DNA of 32,180 nucleotides from Desulfuromonadales bacterium (GTDB lineage Bacteria; Desulfobacterota; Desulfuromonadia; Geobacterales; Pseudopelobacteraceae), in contig JACAAY010000056.1 in assembly GCA_013377095.1 (NCBI GenBank), positions 1-32,180 on the forward strand. The letters are read 5' to 3'. Below, one piece after another: positions 1 to 8,353 of this stretch (position 1 is the first letter of the stretch; every line of letters begins with the position of its first letter). The translations under genes and the position numbers were made by a program. The notes beneath the pieces are model-generated. The model saw nothing but the letters and a program-made list of their open reading frames with translations, ran no database searches and was not told where the DNA came from.

Positions 1-473
1 AGCCGGTCCCGGTGGTGTATGAGAACCTTCACAACCCCAAAAAGGACATGATCTGGGTTGCGGCAGCCGGGCCAATTACCAATTTGATACTGGCGACAAT
101 TTCGGCTTTGTTGCTACGGGCGGTTGTGAACTTCGGAAATCCAGCTTCGTCTTCTCCATTGACGGTTGTTATTGAACCGTTGGTGCTGATGCTGGCATTT
201 TCCGTCTACATCAACCTGTTACTGTCAATCTTCAACATGATTCCGGTGCCGCCGCTGGATGGCGGCCGGGTTCTTGTCGGGTTGCTGCCCTATCGCCAAG
301 CGGCTGCCTGGTCCCGGATCGAGCCCTATGGCATGCTGATCATCATCGTACTGGTTTTCTTTACCAACCTGTTTTCCTATGTGATTTCTCCGGTGCTGAA
401 CGTCGCAGTCCACCTGCTGGCAGGTCCTCAAAGCGGACTTGTGCTCGGTGTTACACGTTTGATGATGCGCTAA
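1..473 (+). CDS. Site-2 protease family protein (peptidase M50), C-terminal part
   Basis: Partial gene: the frame is open to the left edge (readable from base 3), so the N-terminus with the HExxH zinc motif lies outside the window. What remains is about 156 residues. It includes the M50 signature 'NP(K)KDMIWVAAAGPITN' and further on 'NMIPVPPLDGGRVL', whose Asp is the third zinc ligand in the rhomboid-like Rv2869c/SpoIVFB group. Three or four hydrophobic segments are visible. These are intramembrane zinc metalloproteases; the substrate cannot be told from sequence. The gene is followed after 70 bp by trpS on the same strand, an arrangement I recall as common in Geobacter-type genomes. The family call is safe; the biological role is unknown. 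Confidence 0.9.
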   Translation, partial: PVPVVYENLHNPKKDMIWVAAAGPITNLILATISALLLRAVVNFGNPASSSPLTVVIEPLVLMLAFSVYINLLLSIFNMIPVPPLDGGRVLVGLLPYRQAAAWSRIEPYGMLIIIVLVFFTNLFSYVISPVLNVAVHLLAGPQSGLVLGVTRLMMR

Positions 474-543
474 TCGGAGTTGTTCATACCTTATTTGCCT
501 CCGGATGCTTACGGGGAGCACGATGTTCAAGGAGTTTTGATCG

Positions 544-1524
544 ATGAAACAACGCGTTGTCAGTGGGATGAGGCCTACGGGGCGTCTGCACATAGGCCAT
601 TTTCACGGTGTTCTGGAAAACTGGATCCGCATACAGGATCAGTTGGACTGTTTCTTCTTTGTGGCGGACTGGCATTCCCTGACCACGGAATATGCCGATA
701 CGGCGGCCATCAGGGACAATATCCGCGAGATGGTCCTGGATTGGGTGGCCTTTGGACTCGATCCGGAAAAGTCGGTCATTTTTCGGCAGAGCCTGGTTCC
801 GCACCATGCCGAACTTAATCTGATTCTCTCCATGATCACGCCGGTCTCTTGGCTGGAGCGTTGTCCCACCTATAAGGAGATGCAAGAGAACCTGGATACC
901 AAGGATCTGTCCACCTTTGGATTCCTGGGCTACCCGGTGCTGATGGCGGCCGATATCATCCTCTACAAAGCCACCCGGGTGCCGGTTGGGCAGGATCAGT
1001 TGCCACATCTCGAGATCACCCGTGAGATTGCCCGGCGTTTCAACCATCTTTATGGTCAGGTCTTTCCCGAACCGGCCGCGCTGCTGACCGAGACCCCCAA
1101 GCTGCTTGGCCTTGATGGTCGCAAGATGAGTAAATCCTATAATAACTCAATTTATTTGTCCGATACGGCCGAGGAAACCGGCAAGAAAATCAAGTCGATG
1201 ATGACCGATCCGGCCCGCATCCGTCGCAACGATCCGGGAGATCCGGATGTGTGCGTTGCCTTTAATCTGCATCGCATCTATGTGCCGCAGGAAAAACGGG
1301 ATGAGATCATTCCGGCCTGCCGCAACGCCACCATCGGCTGCGTGGAGTGCAAGAAGATCCTGGCCGAATGTCTCAACGAGCGTTTGGCTCCCTTCCGCGC
1401 AAAACGGGTTGAATTGGCGAAAAATCCTGAATTCGTCGATAATTTGCTCCAGGATGGCAGTGCCAGGGCTTCAAAGATATCCGATGCGGTCATGACCGAG
1501 GTGCGTTCTGCACTCAAGCTGTAA
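544..1524 (+). CDS. trpS: Tryptophanyl-tRNA synthetase
   Basis: This class I aminoacyl-tRNA synthetase charges tRNA-Trp with tryptophan in the cytoplasm. The 326 residues match the usual bacterial TrpRS length. The HIGH motif is at residues 16-19 (context GRLHIGHFHG) and the KMSKS loop at 194-198 (context DGRKMSKSYNN). The ATG start follows an AAGGAG Shine-Dalgarno (SD) sequence at about 9 nt. The gene sits between the M50 protease and scpA on the same strand and is probably co-transcribed with them. Nothing unusual is visible. Confidence 0.97.
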   Translation: MKQRVVSGMRPTGRLHIGHFHGVLENWIRIQDQLDCFFFVADWHSLTTEYADTAAIRDNIREMVLDWVAFGLDPEKSVIFRQSLVPHHAELNLILSMITPVSWLERCPTYKEMQENLDTKDLSTFGFLGYPVLMAADIILYKATRVPVGQDQLPHLEITREIARRFNHLYGQVFPEPAALLTETPKLLGLDGRKMSKSYNNSIYLSDTAEETGKKIKSMMTDPARIRRNDPGDPDVCVAFNLHRIYVPQEKRDEIIPACRNATIGCVECKKILAECLNERLAPFRAKRVELAKNPEFVDNLLQDGSARASKISDAVMTEVRSALKL

Positions 1525-1542
1525 GCTGTTTGATAACAGATC

Positions 1543-2364
1543 GTGGATCCTATGAACGATCAGCAGGAGCAGAATCTTCTCCTTATTGACGGGTTTCATG
1601 AAACCTACCACGTGCGCCTGGACAAGTTCGATGGTCCGCTGGATCTGTTGCTGCATCTGATAAAAAAGAACGAACTGGATATCTATGATATCCCCATCGC
1701 GGATATCACCCGCCAGTACCTGGAGTACATCCGGCTCATGAAGGATCTGAACCTGGATGTGGCCGGCGACTTTCTGCTGATGGCTTCCACGCTGCTGCAG
1801 ATAAAATCGGCGTTGCTGCTCCCCCGCGATGAAGAAAACCTGGGGGATGAGGAGGAGCCCGATCCCCGTGCGGAACTGATCCGGCGGTTGTTGGAGTATC
1901 AGCAGTACAAGGAAGCGGGTCAGTTGTTGGGAGCGCGGGCGCTGCTGGGGCGTGAATTGTTTGTGCGATCCTACCCGGAGGCTGAGCTGCTGGCAGAGCA
2001 CCAGGACGAGGGACCGCTGGATGTGGAGCTCTTTGACCTGGTTGAGGCATTTCGCTCCCTGTTGGCCCGGATTCCGGTTGAAACTTTTCACGAAGTTGCC
2101 GCGGCCGACAGCCTGAGCATTGCCGACAGTATCAATGAGATTCTGGCTCTGCTCCAGGAGCGGGAGATGGTTGAATTCGACGATCTGGTCATGGACGATT
2201 TTACCCGTGAACGGGTGATCGTTTCTTTTCTGGCGCTGCTTGAATTATGTCGTTTGAGGATGATACGGATATTCCAGAATACGCATCAGGGCGGCATTCG
2301 CTTTGTTCCTGCCGTGGTTGAGGAGACCGTTGACAATAGCGTCGCGGTTATATCTGCTGAATAA
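1543..2364 (+). CDS. scpA: Segregation and condensation protein A
   Basis: ScpA is the kleisin subunit of the bacterial SMC-ScpAB condensin, which compacts and segregates the chromosome. The protein has 273 residues from a GTG start; an ATG three codons later (1552) is an alternative, and no strong SD decides between them. The N-terminal kleisin signature FDGPLDLLLHLIKKNELDIYDI lies near residue 29, followed by an acidic linker and a C-terminal winged-helix region ending near residue 250. Its partner scpB lies 480 bp downstream with mscL between them. The gap after trpS is only 18 bp, which suggests one transcript. Confidence 0.95.
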   Translation: MDPMNDQQEQNLLLIDGFHETYHVRLDKFDGPLDLLLHLIKKNELDIYDIPIADITRQYLEYIRLMKDLNLDVAGDFLLMASTLLQIKSALLLPRDEENLGDEEEPDPRAELIRRLLEYQQYKEAGQLLGARALLGRELFVRSYPEAELLAEHQDEGPLDVELFDLVEAFRSLLARIPVETFHEVAAADSLSIADSINEILALLQEREMVEFDDLVMDDFTRERVIVSFLALLELCRLRMIRIFQNTHQGGIRFVPAVVEETVDNSVAVISAE

Positions 2365-2376
2365 AGGAGGCCTGTC

Positions 2377-2805
2377 ATGCTGAAGGAGTTCAAGGAGTTC
2401 GCGCTTAAGGGCAATGTGATCGATCTGGCAATCGGCATTATCATCGGCGCCGCATTCAACAAGATAGTTCAGTCGCTGGTCACAGACATTATCATGCCTC
2501 CCATCGGTATGATAATGGGCAAGGTTGATTTCGCCTCCCTGTTTGTCAACCTGTCCAGCACGCATTACGAAACACTGGCGGAAGCCAAGAAGGCCGGCGC
2601 CGCCACCCTGAATTATGGTATATTCATCAGTACCATTGTTGATTTTTTGATCATGGCGTTTGTTGTTTTTCTGATGGTGCGACAGATCAATCGTATGAAA
2701 AAGGAAGCACCTGCTGCTGCGCCAGATACCAAGGCGTGCCCGTTCTGTTTTTCCACGGTTCCGTTGCAGGCAACCCGCTGTCCGCAGTGTACGTCAACTC
2801 TGTAG
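2377..2805 (+). CDS. mscL: Large-conductance mechanosensitive channel with C-terminal zinc ribbon
   Basis: MscL is the inner-membrane channel that opens under membrane tension and releases solutes in hypo-osmotic shock. The N-terminus ([23 protein letters not shown]) is the classic MscL S1 helix and first membrane segment; a second segment follows near residues 80-105. The 142 residues slightly exceed E. coli MscL (136) because the tail carries four cysteines at 121, 124, 135 and 138 in a CPFC-x10-CPQC pattern, which looks like a zinc ribbon. An SD AAGGAGG precedes the ATG. The gene lies between scpA and scpB, 12 bp after scpA. Confidence 0.96.
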   Translation: MLKEFKEFALKGNVIDLAIGIIIGAAFNKIVQSLVTDIIMPPIGMIMGKVDFASLFVNLSSTHYETLAEAKKAGAATLNYGIFISTIVDFLIMAFVVFLMVRQINRMKKEAPAAAPDTKACPFCFSTVPLQATRCPQCTSTL

Positions 2806-2842
2806 TTGAAGCAGGAAAACAGTCTCGTTGCGGTAGAATTGG

Positions 2843-3460
2843 ATGTTTTCGATGAGTCTGACAGCAATTATTGAAAGTGTCGTTTTTGCGGCGGATGCAC
2901 CGCTCTCGCTGGATAAGCTGTGCGAGCTGCTGCACGAGTATGATCGTGGCGATGTCAAGGCCGCACTGCAGGAACTGGTTTCATTTCATGGGGAGAGGAA
3001 TGGCGGGTTTCACCTGGTTAACGTTGCCGGTGGTTGGCAATTCAGGACCCACTCCTCTCTTCAGCAGTATGTGGTACGCCATATCAAAACAAAGTCCGGC
3101 AAGTTTTCACCCTCAGCCCTGGAAACGCTGGCGATCGTGGCATACCGTCAACCGGTGACCCGCACCGAAATTGAGTACCTGCGCGGTGTCGATTGCGGCG
3201 GCATGTTGAGGACACTGCTGGAGAAGAAACTGGTCAGGATACTGGGGAAAAAGGATATACCCGGTCGTCCGCTGATCTACGGGACATCAAAAGAGTTCCT
3301 GGAAATTTTCGGTCTGAAGGATTTAAAAAGTCTTCCCACTCTGAAAGAGATACAGGCGTTGGATGACGTTCCGCATTTTGAGCAGCAGGAAGAGCTCCTG
3401 TTGGACAGTGGTACGCGTACCAGTGCTGCGACCCAGATACCCTTTGATCTGGTAAAATAA
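2843..3460 (+). CDS. scpB: Segregation and condensation protein B
   Basis: ScpB is the winged-helix partner of ScpA in the SMC condensin complex. The 205 residues fit the family. The conserved core around residues 90-155 contains the family signature SALETLAIVAYRQPVTRTEIEYLRGV and then a GRPLIYGTSKEFLEIFGL segment, both typical of the second winged helix. ATG codons at 2843 and 2852 are both possible starts, with no clear SD for either. The C-terminus after about residue 175 is variable and acidic, as usual. It lies 37 bp after mscL on the same strand. Confidence 0.95.
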   Translation: MFSMSLTAIIESVVFAADAPLSLDKLCELLHEYDRGDVKAALQELVSFHGERNGGFHLVNVAGGWQFRTHSSLQQYVVRHIKTKSGKFSPSALETLAIVAYRQPVTRTEIEYLRGVDCGGMLRTLLEKKLVRILGKKDIPGRPLIYGTSKEFLEIFGLKDLKSLPTLKEIQALDDVPHFEQQEELLLDSGTRTSAATQIPFDLVK

Positions 3461-3527
3461 TCCGCGGATGGTGCATATGCTGTCTGCAGAGCGCACGCAA
3501 CATGGATTTCGTACAGGGAGGTGGCTT

Positions 3528-4331
3528 ATGCAACGCCAACCGGCAGTGGCAGGACAGTTTTACCCTGGCAGTCCGGAACTGTTACGCAATGAACTTGCAC
3601 GGCTGGTTCCCGTATCTGACGAAAAGAGGCGCGTGAGGGGTATTATCGTTCCGCACGCCGGATACGTGTATTCAGGCGGCATAGCGGGCAAGGCCTACGC
3701 TATGAGCGCTATTCCCGCAGCAGCTCTGATTCTGGGACCCAATCATCACGGAGTTGGTGAGCCTGCTGCACTGTATCCCGGAGGCGAGTGGTTGACGCCG
3801 CTTGGTCCGACAGCCATCAATATCCGGCTGAACAATCTGATTAAGAAACGGGTGCCGTTTGTTCGCGACGATACGGTTGCGCATCGCTTCGAGCACTCGC
3901 TGGAGGTGCAGCTTCCTTTTTTGCAGTTTTTGCGACCGGATATTACGTGCTCGGCTCTCTGTCTCGGTCAAGGTGATTTTGAGATCCTGCGTGAGATCGG
4001 GGAGGGGATTGCCGCGTCAATTGCTGAATACGATGAAGATGTTCTGATTGTTGCCAGTTCAGACATGACCCATTACGAATCTGCCGCCTCTGCCAAGAGA
4101 AAGGACAGTCTGGCCCTGGAGAGGGTGTTGGCGTTTGATCCACGGGGGCTGTTGCAGGTCTGCCAGGCGGAACGGATCAGCATGTGCGGTGCAGTTGCTG
4201 CTGCTGTCATGCTGGTTGCAGCTGAAAAACTGGGTGCGACCAGGGCCGAGCTGGTGGCCTATGGAACCAGCGGCGATGTGACCGGCGATAATCAGCAGGT
4301 TGTGGGATATGCCTCCCTGCTGGTGGATTGA
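3528..4331 (+). CDS. Memo-family protein (AmmeMemoRadiSam system protein B)
   Basis: The 267 residues match the MEMO1 family (structurally related to non-haem iron dioxygenases; TIGR AmmeMemoRadiSam_B). Visible signatures are AGQFYPG near the start, VPHAGYVYSG, LGPNHHG, HSLEVQLPFLQF and ASSDMTHYE, whose histidines match the family's putative metal site. I chose the ATG at 3528 because GGGAGG lies just upstream, although the frame is open from 3468. In many bacteria this protein accompanies an AMMECR1 protein and a radical SAM enzyme; neither is in this window, so here it stands alone. The biochemical role of the bacterial family is not established. Confidence 0.9.
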   Translation: MQRQPAVAGQFYPGSPELLRNELARLVPVSDEKRRVRGIIVPHAGYVYSGGIAGKAYAMSAIPAAALILGPNHHGVGEPAALYPGGEWLTPLGPTAINIRLNNLIKKRVPFVRDDTVAHRFEHSLEVQLPFLQFLRPDITCSALCLGQGDFEILREIGEGIAASIAEYDEDVLIVASSDMTHYESAASAKRKDSLALERVLAFDPRGLLQVCQAERISMCGAVAAAVMLVAAEKLGATRAELVAYGTSGDVTGDNQQVVGYASLLVD

Positions 4332-4369
4332 TCTGCTCCCACCATTACACGATGATCCTCTTGTTATTA

Positions 4370-4406
4370 TTGACATAACCTCCGCAAGTTCTGTATACCG
4401 TATACA
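4370..4406 (+). promoter_or_regulatory. Putative acnB promoter with overlapping palindromic operator
   Basis: A TTGACA box lies at 4370-4375 and a TATACC box at 4394-4399, 18 bp apart. The -10 region is embedded in a perfect 15-bp palindrome at 4392-4406: TGTATAC, a central C, then GTATACA. A regulator bound there would block RNA polymerase. Half-sites with GTATAC are seen in operators of GntR/FadR-type regulators, so a metabolic repressor is plausible. This is inference; the regulator is not identified. Confidence 0.55.
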
Positions 4407-4464
4407 ATAGTCACGCTATTCGAAGCAGCGTATCAGGTATATATCCTCGCTCCCAAAGGGATGT

Positions 4465-4486
4465 GCCTGGTATTTCTGTGCCAGGC
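4465..4486 (+). promoter_or_regulatory. Small hairpin in the acnB leader
   Basis: GCCTGG (4465-4470) pairs with CCAGGC (4481-4486) around a 10-nt loop, ending about 8 nt before the SD of acnB. No U-run follows, so it is not an intrinsic terminator. Aconitases can bind RNA stem-loops, but nothing here shows that this hairpin has such a role. Confidence 0.25.
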
Positions 4487-4506
4487 TTCTAGTGAAGGAG
4501 AAAACA

Positions 4507-7044
4507 ATGATCAATGATTACCTGCGCCACGAACAGGAGCGCGCTCATCTGGGTATTCCCGCGCTTCCCCTGGCCACGGCGCAGGTTGAGGCGCTCTGCG
4601 GTTTGCTGACGGCACCGCCCCCCGGTCAGGAACAACTCCTGTTGACGCTGTTGAAAGAACGCATCTCTCCAGGTGTTGACCCGTCAGCCAGGGTCAAGGC
4701 ATCATTCCTGGCAGAGATCGTCTCAGGCTCCACGACATCACCTCTGATTACGCCGGTTGATGCCATCCGCATTCTGGGGGGTATGCTGGGTGGTTACAAT
4801 GTTGCGCCACTCGTTGCCGCCTTGCGCGACCCCCTGCTTTCAGATGATGCCGCGCAGGCACTGTGCGGAATAACTCTGGTGTATGACGCCTTTGATGAGG
4901 TTGCCGCACTCATGCGGGTCGGCAATGCTTCCGCAGCCAGAGTTATGCGTTCCTGGGCCGAGGCGGAGTGGTTCACCTCTCGCAGTGGCATGCCCGCTTC
5001 CATCAAGCTTAAGGTTTACAAGGTTGACGGTGAAATAAATACCGATGACTTTTCGCCTGCCGGTGATGCCTGGAGTCGTCCGGACATTCCCTTGCACGCG
5101 TTGTCCATGGGCAAAACCCGCTTCCCCAACGGTTTGGATGTCATTGCATCCTATCGTGAGCAGGGGTACCGGGTTGCCTTTGTCGGTGATGTGATCGGTA
5201 CCGGTTCGTCCCGTAAATCAGCCATAAACAGTCTGATGTGGGCAATAGGTGAAGAGATTCCTGGTGTTCCGAACAAAAAGAACGCCGGTGTGATCATCGG
5301 CGGTGTCATTGCGCCGATCTTTTTCAATACAGCCCAGGATTCAGGCGCGCTGCCGATCAAGGCTGATGTTACTGCGCTCAAAACCGGTGATGTCATTCTG
5401 GTGGACACCGTACAGGGATGTATCACCGATGAAGGTGGTGTACGGGTTCTTTCCCGGTTTGAGCTTGCCCCCGTAACTCTTTCCGATGAATTTCGCGCTG
5501 GAGGCCGCATCCCCCTGATTATCGGGTGTGCTTTGACTGCTAAGGCCCGGTCATGCATCGGTTTGGCTCCATTTACGCTGTTTACTGGGCCTGACAATCC
5601 CGTGCCAAAGCCGCAACAGGGCTACACCCTGGCGCAGAAGATCGTAGGTGCTGCGTGCGGACAAAAGGGGGTGCTGCCCGGCACAGCCTGCCAGCCGGTC
5701 ATGACCACTGTTGGAAGTCAGGACACAACCGGGCCGATGACAGCCGATGAGCTCAAGGAACTGGCCTGTCTTACATTCCAGGCGCCTCTGGTTATGCAGT
5801 CCTTCTGTCACACCGCTGCCTATCCTAATCCGACCGATGTGATCATGCACAGGACGTTGCCCGGATTCATGGTTGAGCGAGGTGGTGTTGCTCTGCATCC
5901 CGGTGACGGTGTGATCCATTCCTGGTTGAATCGATTGCTGCTGCCCGACACGGTTGGTACCGGTGGCGATTCCCATACCCGCTTTCCCATGGGTATCTCT
6001 TTTCCGGCGGGATCCGGTCTGGTTGCCTTTGCCGCTGCCATGGGTTTCATGCCGCTGGACATGCCGGAGTCGGTTCTGGTGCGTTTCACAGGCCGGCTCA
6101 ATACGGGCATCACCCTGCGTGACGCGGTGAATGCCATTCCCTATCAGGCCATCAAGCAGGGACTGCTGACCGTACCCAAACAGAACAAGATTAATATTTT
6201 CAGTGGTCGCGTACTGGAAATGGAGGGACTGCCCGATCTGAGCGTCGAGCAGGCCTTTGAGCTTACCGATGCCGCTGCCGAGCGCTCTGCCGCTGCGGCC
6301 TGCATCCAGCTCTCCGAAGAAACGGTTGCCAGGTATCTTCGCTCCAATGTTGCATTGATGAAAAAGCTGATCAAGGACGGCTATCAGGATAGAAAAAGTC
6401 TGTCGAAACGGGTCAGGGATGCTGAACGCTGGCTCAGAAAACCTCGCCTGCTGAAGGCTGATAGCCATGCCGAATATGCGGCGATTCTTCACATAGATCT
6501 CAGCCAGATAACAGAGCCGATTGTGGCTTGCCCCAATGATCCTGATGACGTCAGGTTGCTTTCAGATGTTGCCGGTACCCCTGTTCAGGATGTTTTTCTC
6601 GGTTCCTGCATGACAAATATCGGGCATTTCCGTGCCGCTGGTGAAATCTGGCGCGGACAAAAATTTAATCCGGACGTACGGACCTGGATCTGTCCTCCGA
6701 CCCGCATGGATCAGCAGCAGCTGAAAGAAGAAGGCTTTTTCTCGGTTTTCAGCTCGTTTGGAGCTCGCATCGAGATGGCCGGATGTTCACTCTGCATGGG
6801 TAATCAAGTCCGCGTTCCTGACGGAGTTACCGTCTTCTCCACCTCCACCCGCAACTTTGACAATCGCATGGGCAACGGGGCCAGGGTGTACCTCGGCTCG
6901 GCCGAACTCGGCGCCGTTACCGCACTGCTGGGGAGATTGCCTGAACCGGACGAATACATGTCTCTCTTCCGTGAAAAAATCGAGCCGAACAGAGACCGCA
7001 TTTACAGCTATCTGCAGTTCGATGAACGAGCGGGTTACAGGTAA
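4507..7044 (+). CDS. acnB: Aconitate hydratase B (bifunctional aconitase / 2-methylisocitrate dehydratase)
   Basis: This is a TCA-cycle enzyme interconverting citrate and isocitrate; AcnB proteins often also act on 2-methylisocitrate. The 845 residues follow the AcnB architecture: an N-terminal HEAT-like domain (about 1-160), a swivel domain (about 165-380, GDVIGTGSSRKSAINSLMW), then the catalytic domain. The [4Fe-4S] ligands appear as Cys701 (GSCMTN) and Cys760/Cys763 (GCSLCMGN). I start at ATG 4507 because AAGGAG at 4495-4500 is an ideal SD; the frame is open back to a GTG at 4492 that overlaps this SD. The gene is single, with its own promoter and operator-like palindrome upstream. Confidence 0.96.
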   Translation: MINDYLRHEQERAHLGIPALPLATAQVEALCGLLTAPPPGQEQLLLTLLKERISPGVDPSARVKASFLAEIVSGSTTSPLITPVDAIRILGGMLGGYNVAPLVAALRDPLLSDDAAQALCGITLVYDAFDEVAALMRVGNASAARVMRSWAEAEWFTSRSGMPASIKLKVYKVDGEINTDDFSPAGDAWSRPDIPLHALSMGKTRFPNGLDVIASYREQGYRVAFVGDVIGTGSSRKSAINSLMWAIGEEIPGVPNKKNAGVIIGGVIAPIFFNTAQDSGALPIKADVTALKTGDVILVDTVQGCITDEGGVRVLSRFELAPVTLSDEFRAGGRIPLIIGCALTAKARSCIGLAPFTLFTGPDNPVPKPQQGYTLAQKIVGAACGQKGVLPGTACQPVMTTVGSQDTTGPMTADELKELACLTFQAPLVMQSFCHTAAYPNPTDVIMHRTLPGFMVERGGVALHPGDGVIHSWLNRLLLPDTVGTGGDSHTRFPMGISFPAGSGLVAFAAAMGFMPLDMPESVLVRFTGRLNTGITLRDAVNAIPYQAIKQGLLTVPKQNKINIFSGRVLEMEGLPDLSVEQAFELTDAAAERSAAAACIQLSEETVARYLRSNVALMKKLIKDGYQDRKSLSKRVRDAERWLRKPRLLKADSHAEYAAILHIDLSQITEPIVACPNDPDDVRLLSDVAGTPVQDVFLGSCMTNIGHFRAAGEIWRGQKFNPDVRTWICPPTRMDQQQLKEEGFFSVFSSFGARIEMAGCSLCMGNQVRVPDGVTVFSTSTRNFDNRMGNGARVYLGSAELGAVTALLGRLPEPDEYMSLFREKIEPNRDRIYSYLQFDERAGYR

Positions 7045-7072
7045 GGGCTCGCTAAAGAACGCCCTGTTTTTT
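7044..7072 (+). terminator. Weak intrinsic terminator after acnB
   Basis: AGGGC (7044-7048) can pair with GCCCT (7061-7065) around a 12-nt loop, followed by G and six T. The stem has only five pairs, so confidence is low. Confidence 0.35.
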
Positions 7073-7151
7073 GGATGGTTTTAATCTGGATGCAGGGCGC
7101 ACCAGTGATGGAATGGGTAGTGGATGGCACGTCAGTAACAGCATTATCTGG

Positions 7152-7179
7152 TTGACGATTGTATTATATGTTCTATTAT
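7152..7179 (+). promoter_or_regulatory. Sigma70-type promoter for the gap operon
   Basis: TTGACG (7152-7157) and TATTAT (7174-7179) are separated by 16 bp in an A+T-rich stretch about 85 bp before the gap start codon. Confidence 0.55.
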
Positions 7180-7262
7180 CATCGGGTGGTTACCATGTCG
7201 TGTGCGACCGCTGAAAAGGTCACGCCTTGATTGGAACACTTGCTTTACAGAGGAGTCACTTC

Positions 7263-8267
7263 ATGCCACTTCGAGTAGCTATCAATGGTTTCGGCAGAAT
7301 CGGCAGAATGTTCCTGAAAGCAGCATACAAGGACAAGCACATTGAGGTTGTGGCGATCAATGATCTGACCGATGCCGATACCCTTGCGCATCTTTTTAAG
7401 TACGACTCGGTCCACGGTATTTTCCCCGGCAGGGTTGGTCATAGGGACGGCAGTCTGATCATTAACGGCAAGCCGATCAAGATATACGCCCAGAGAAATC
7501 CTGCCGAACTACCCTGGAAAAAAGACAGGATCGATGTGGTTATTGAATCGACCGGTCTGTTCACCAAGCGGGAAAAGGCAGAGGTGCATGTACAAGCCGG
7601 CGCCAAAAGAGTGATTATTTCAGCTCCTGCCACGAACGAAGACATTACCATCGTCATGGGTGTTAATGATCAGCTCTATGATCCCACACAACACGTCATC
7701 ATCTCCAATGCATCCTGCACTACAAACTGTCTGGCGCCCGTGGCCAAGGTTCTGCATGAATCCTTTGGTATCGAAAAGGGGCTGGTAACCACAGTGCACT
7801 CCTATACCAACGATCAGAGCATTCTCGACCTGCCCCACAAGGACCTGCATCGTGCCCGGGCTGCGGCTCTCTCGATCATACCGACCACCACCGGCGCCGC
7901 CAAGGCGGTATCCCAGGTTCTACCCGAGCTGAAGGGAAAACTGGACGGCATGGCTATCCGTGTTCCAACCCCCAATGTGTCAGTTGTGGACCTGGTGGCA
8001 ACACTTGATATGGAGGTTGATGTTGAGAGTGTAAATACGGCTCTCAAGAACGCTTCCAAGGGTTCCCTCAAGGGCATTCTCGGCTTTTGCGAAGTTCCGC
8101 TGGTTTCCATCGACTACAATGGAAATCCCCTTTCTTCAATTGTCGATGCTTCCTGCACCAAGGTTATCGGCGGCAACATGGTCAAGGTTATTTCCTGGTA
8201 TGATAATGAAACCGGTTTTTCCCACAGGATTCACGACCTGCTCAACCTGATTGCTTCGAAAAAATAG
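7263..8267 (+). CDS. gap: Glyceraldehyde-3-phosphate dehydrogenase, type I
   Basis: This enzyme converts glyceraldehyde-3-phosphate, NAD and phosphate to 1,3-bisphosphoglycerate in glycolysis and the reverse in gluconeogenesis. The 334 residues match the family. The N-terminal Rossmann motif NGFGRIGR is at residues 8-15, and the catalytic cysteine is Cys152 in [12 protein letters not shown]. The ATG at 7263 follows AGAGGAG at about 8 nt; an upstream in-frame extension to 7227 adds non-conserved residues and is not used. It is the first gene of the cluster gap-pgk-tpiA-secG. Confidence 0.97.
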   Translation: MPLRVAINGFGRIGRMFLKAAYKDKHIEVVAINDLTDADTLAHLFKYDSVHGIFPGRVGHRDGSLIINGKPIKIYAQRNPAELPWKKDRIDVVIESTGLFTKREKAEVHVQAGAKRVIISAPATNEDITIVMGVNDQLYDPTQHVIISNASCTTNCLAPVAKVLHESFGIEKGLVTTVHSYTNDQSILDLPHKDLHRARAAALSIIPTTTGAAKAVSQVLPELKGKLDGMAIRVPTPNVSVVDLVATLDMEVDVESVNTALKNASKGSLKGILGFCEVPLVSIDYNGNPLSSIVDASCTKVIGGNMVKVISWYDNETGFSHRIHDLLNLIASKK

Positions 8268-8289
8268 CTGTGTACTGCCTGAAACCCGA

Positions 8290-8319
8290 AGGGGGGACAT
8301 CTGTTTCCCCTCTTTTTTT
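8290..8319 (+). terminator. Intrinsic terminator (attenuating) between gap and pgk
   Basis: AGGGGGGACA (8290-8299) pairs with TGTTTCCCCT (8302-8311), two of the pairs being G-U, followed by C and seven T. It lies in the 86-bp gap between gap and pgk, so it may lower pgk-tpiA expression relative to gap. Confidence 0.65.
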
Positions 8320-8353
8320 GCCAATACATTGTAATGCGTGAAGGAGGAGCATC

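Noticed and set aside
5551..6492. Minus-strand reading frame of 313 codons
   Set aside because: It is antisense to acnB, with composition biased to His, Gln and Arg as expected of a shadow of a G+C-rich gene, and has no SD.
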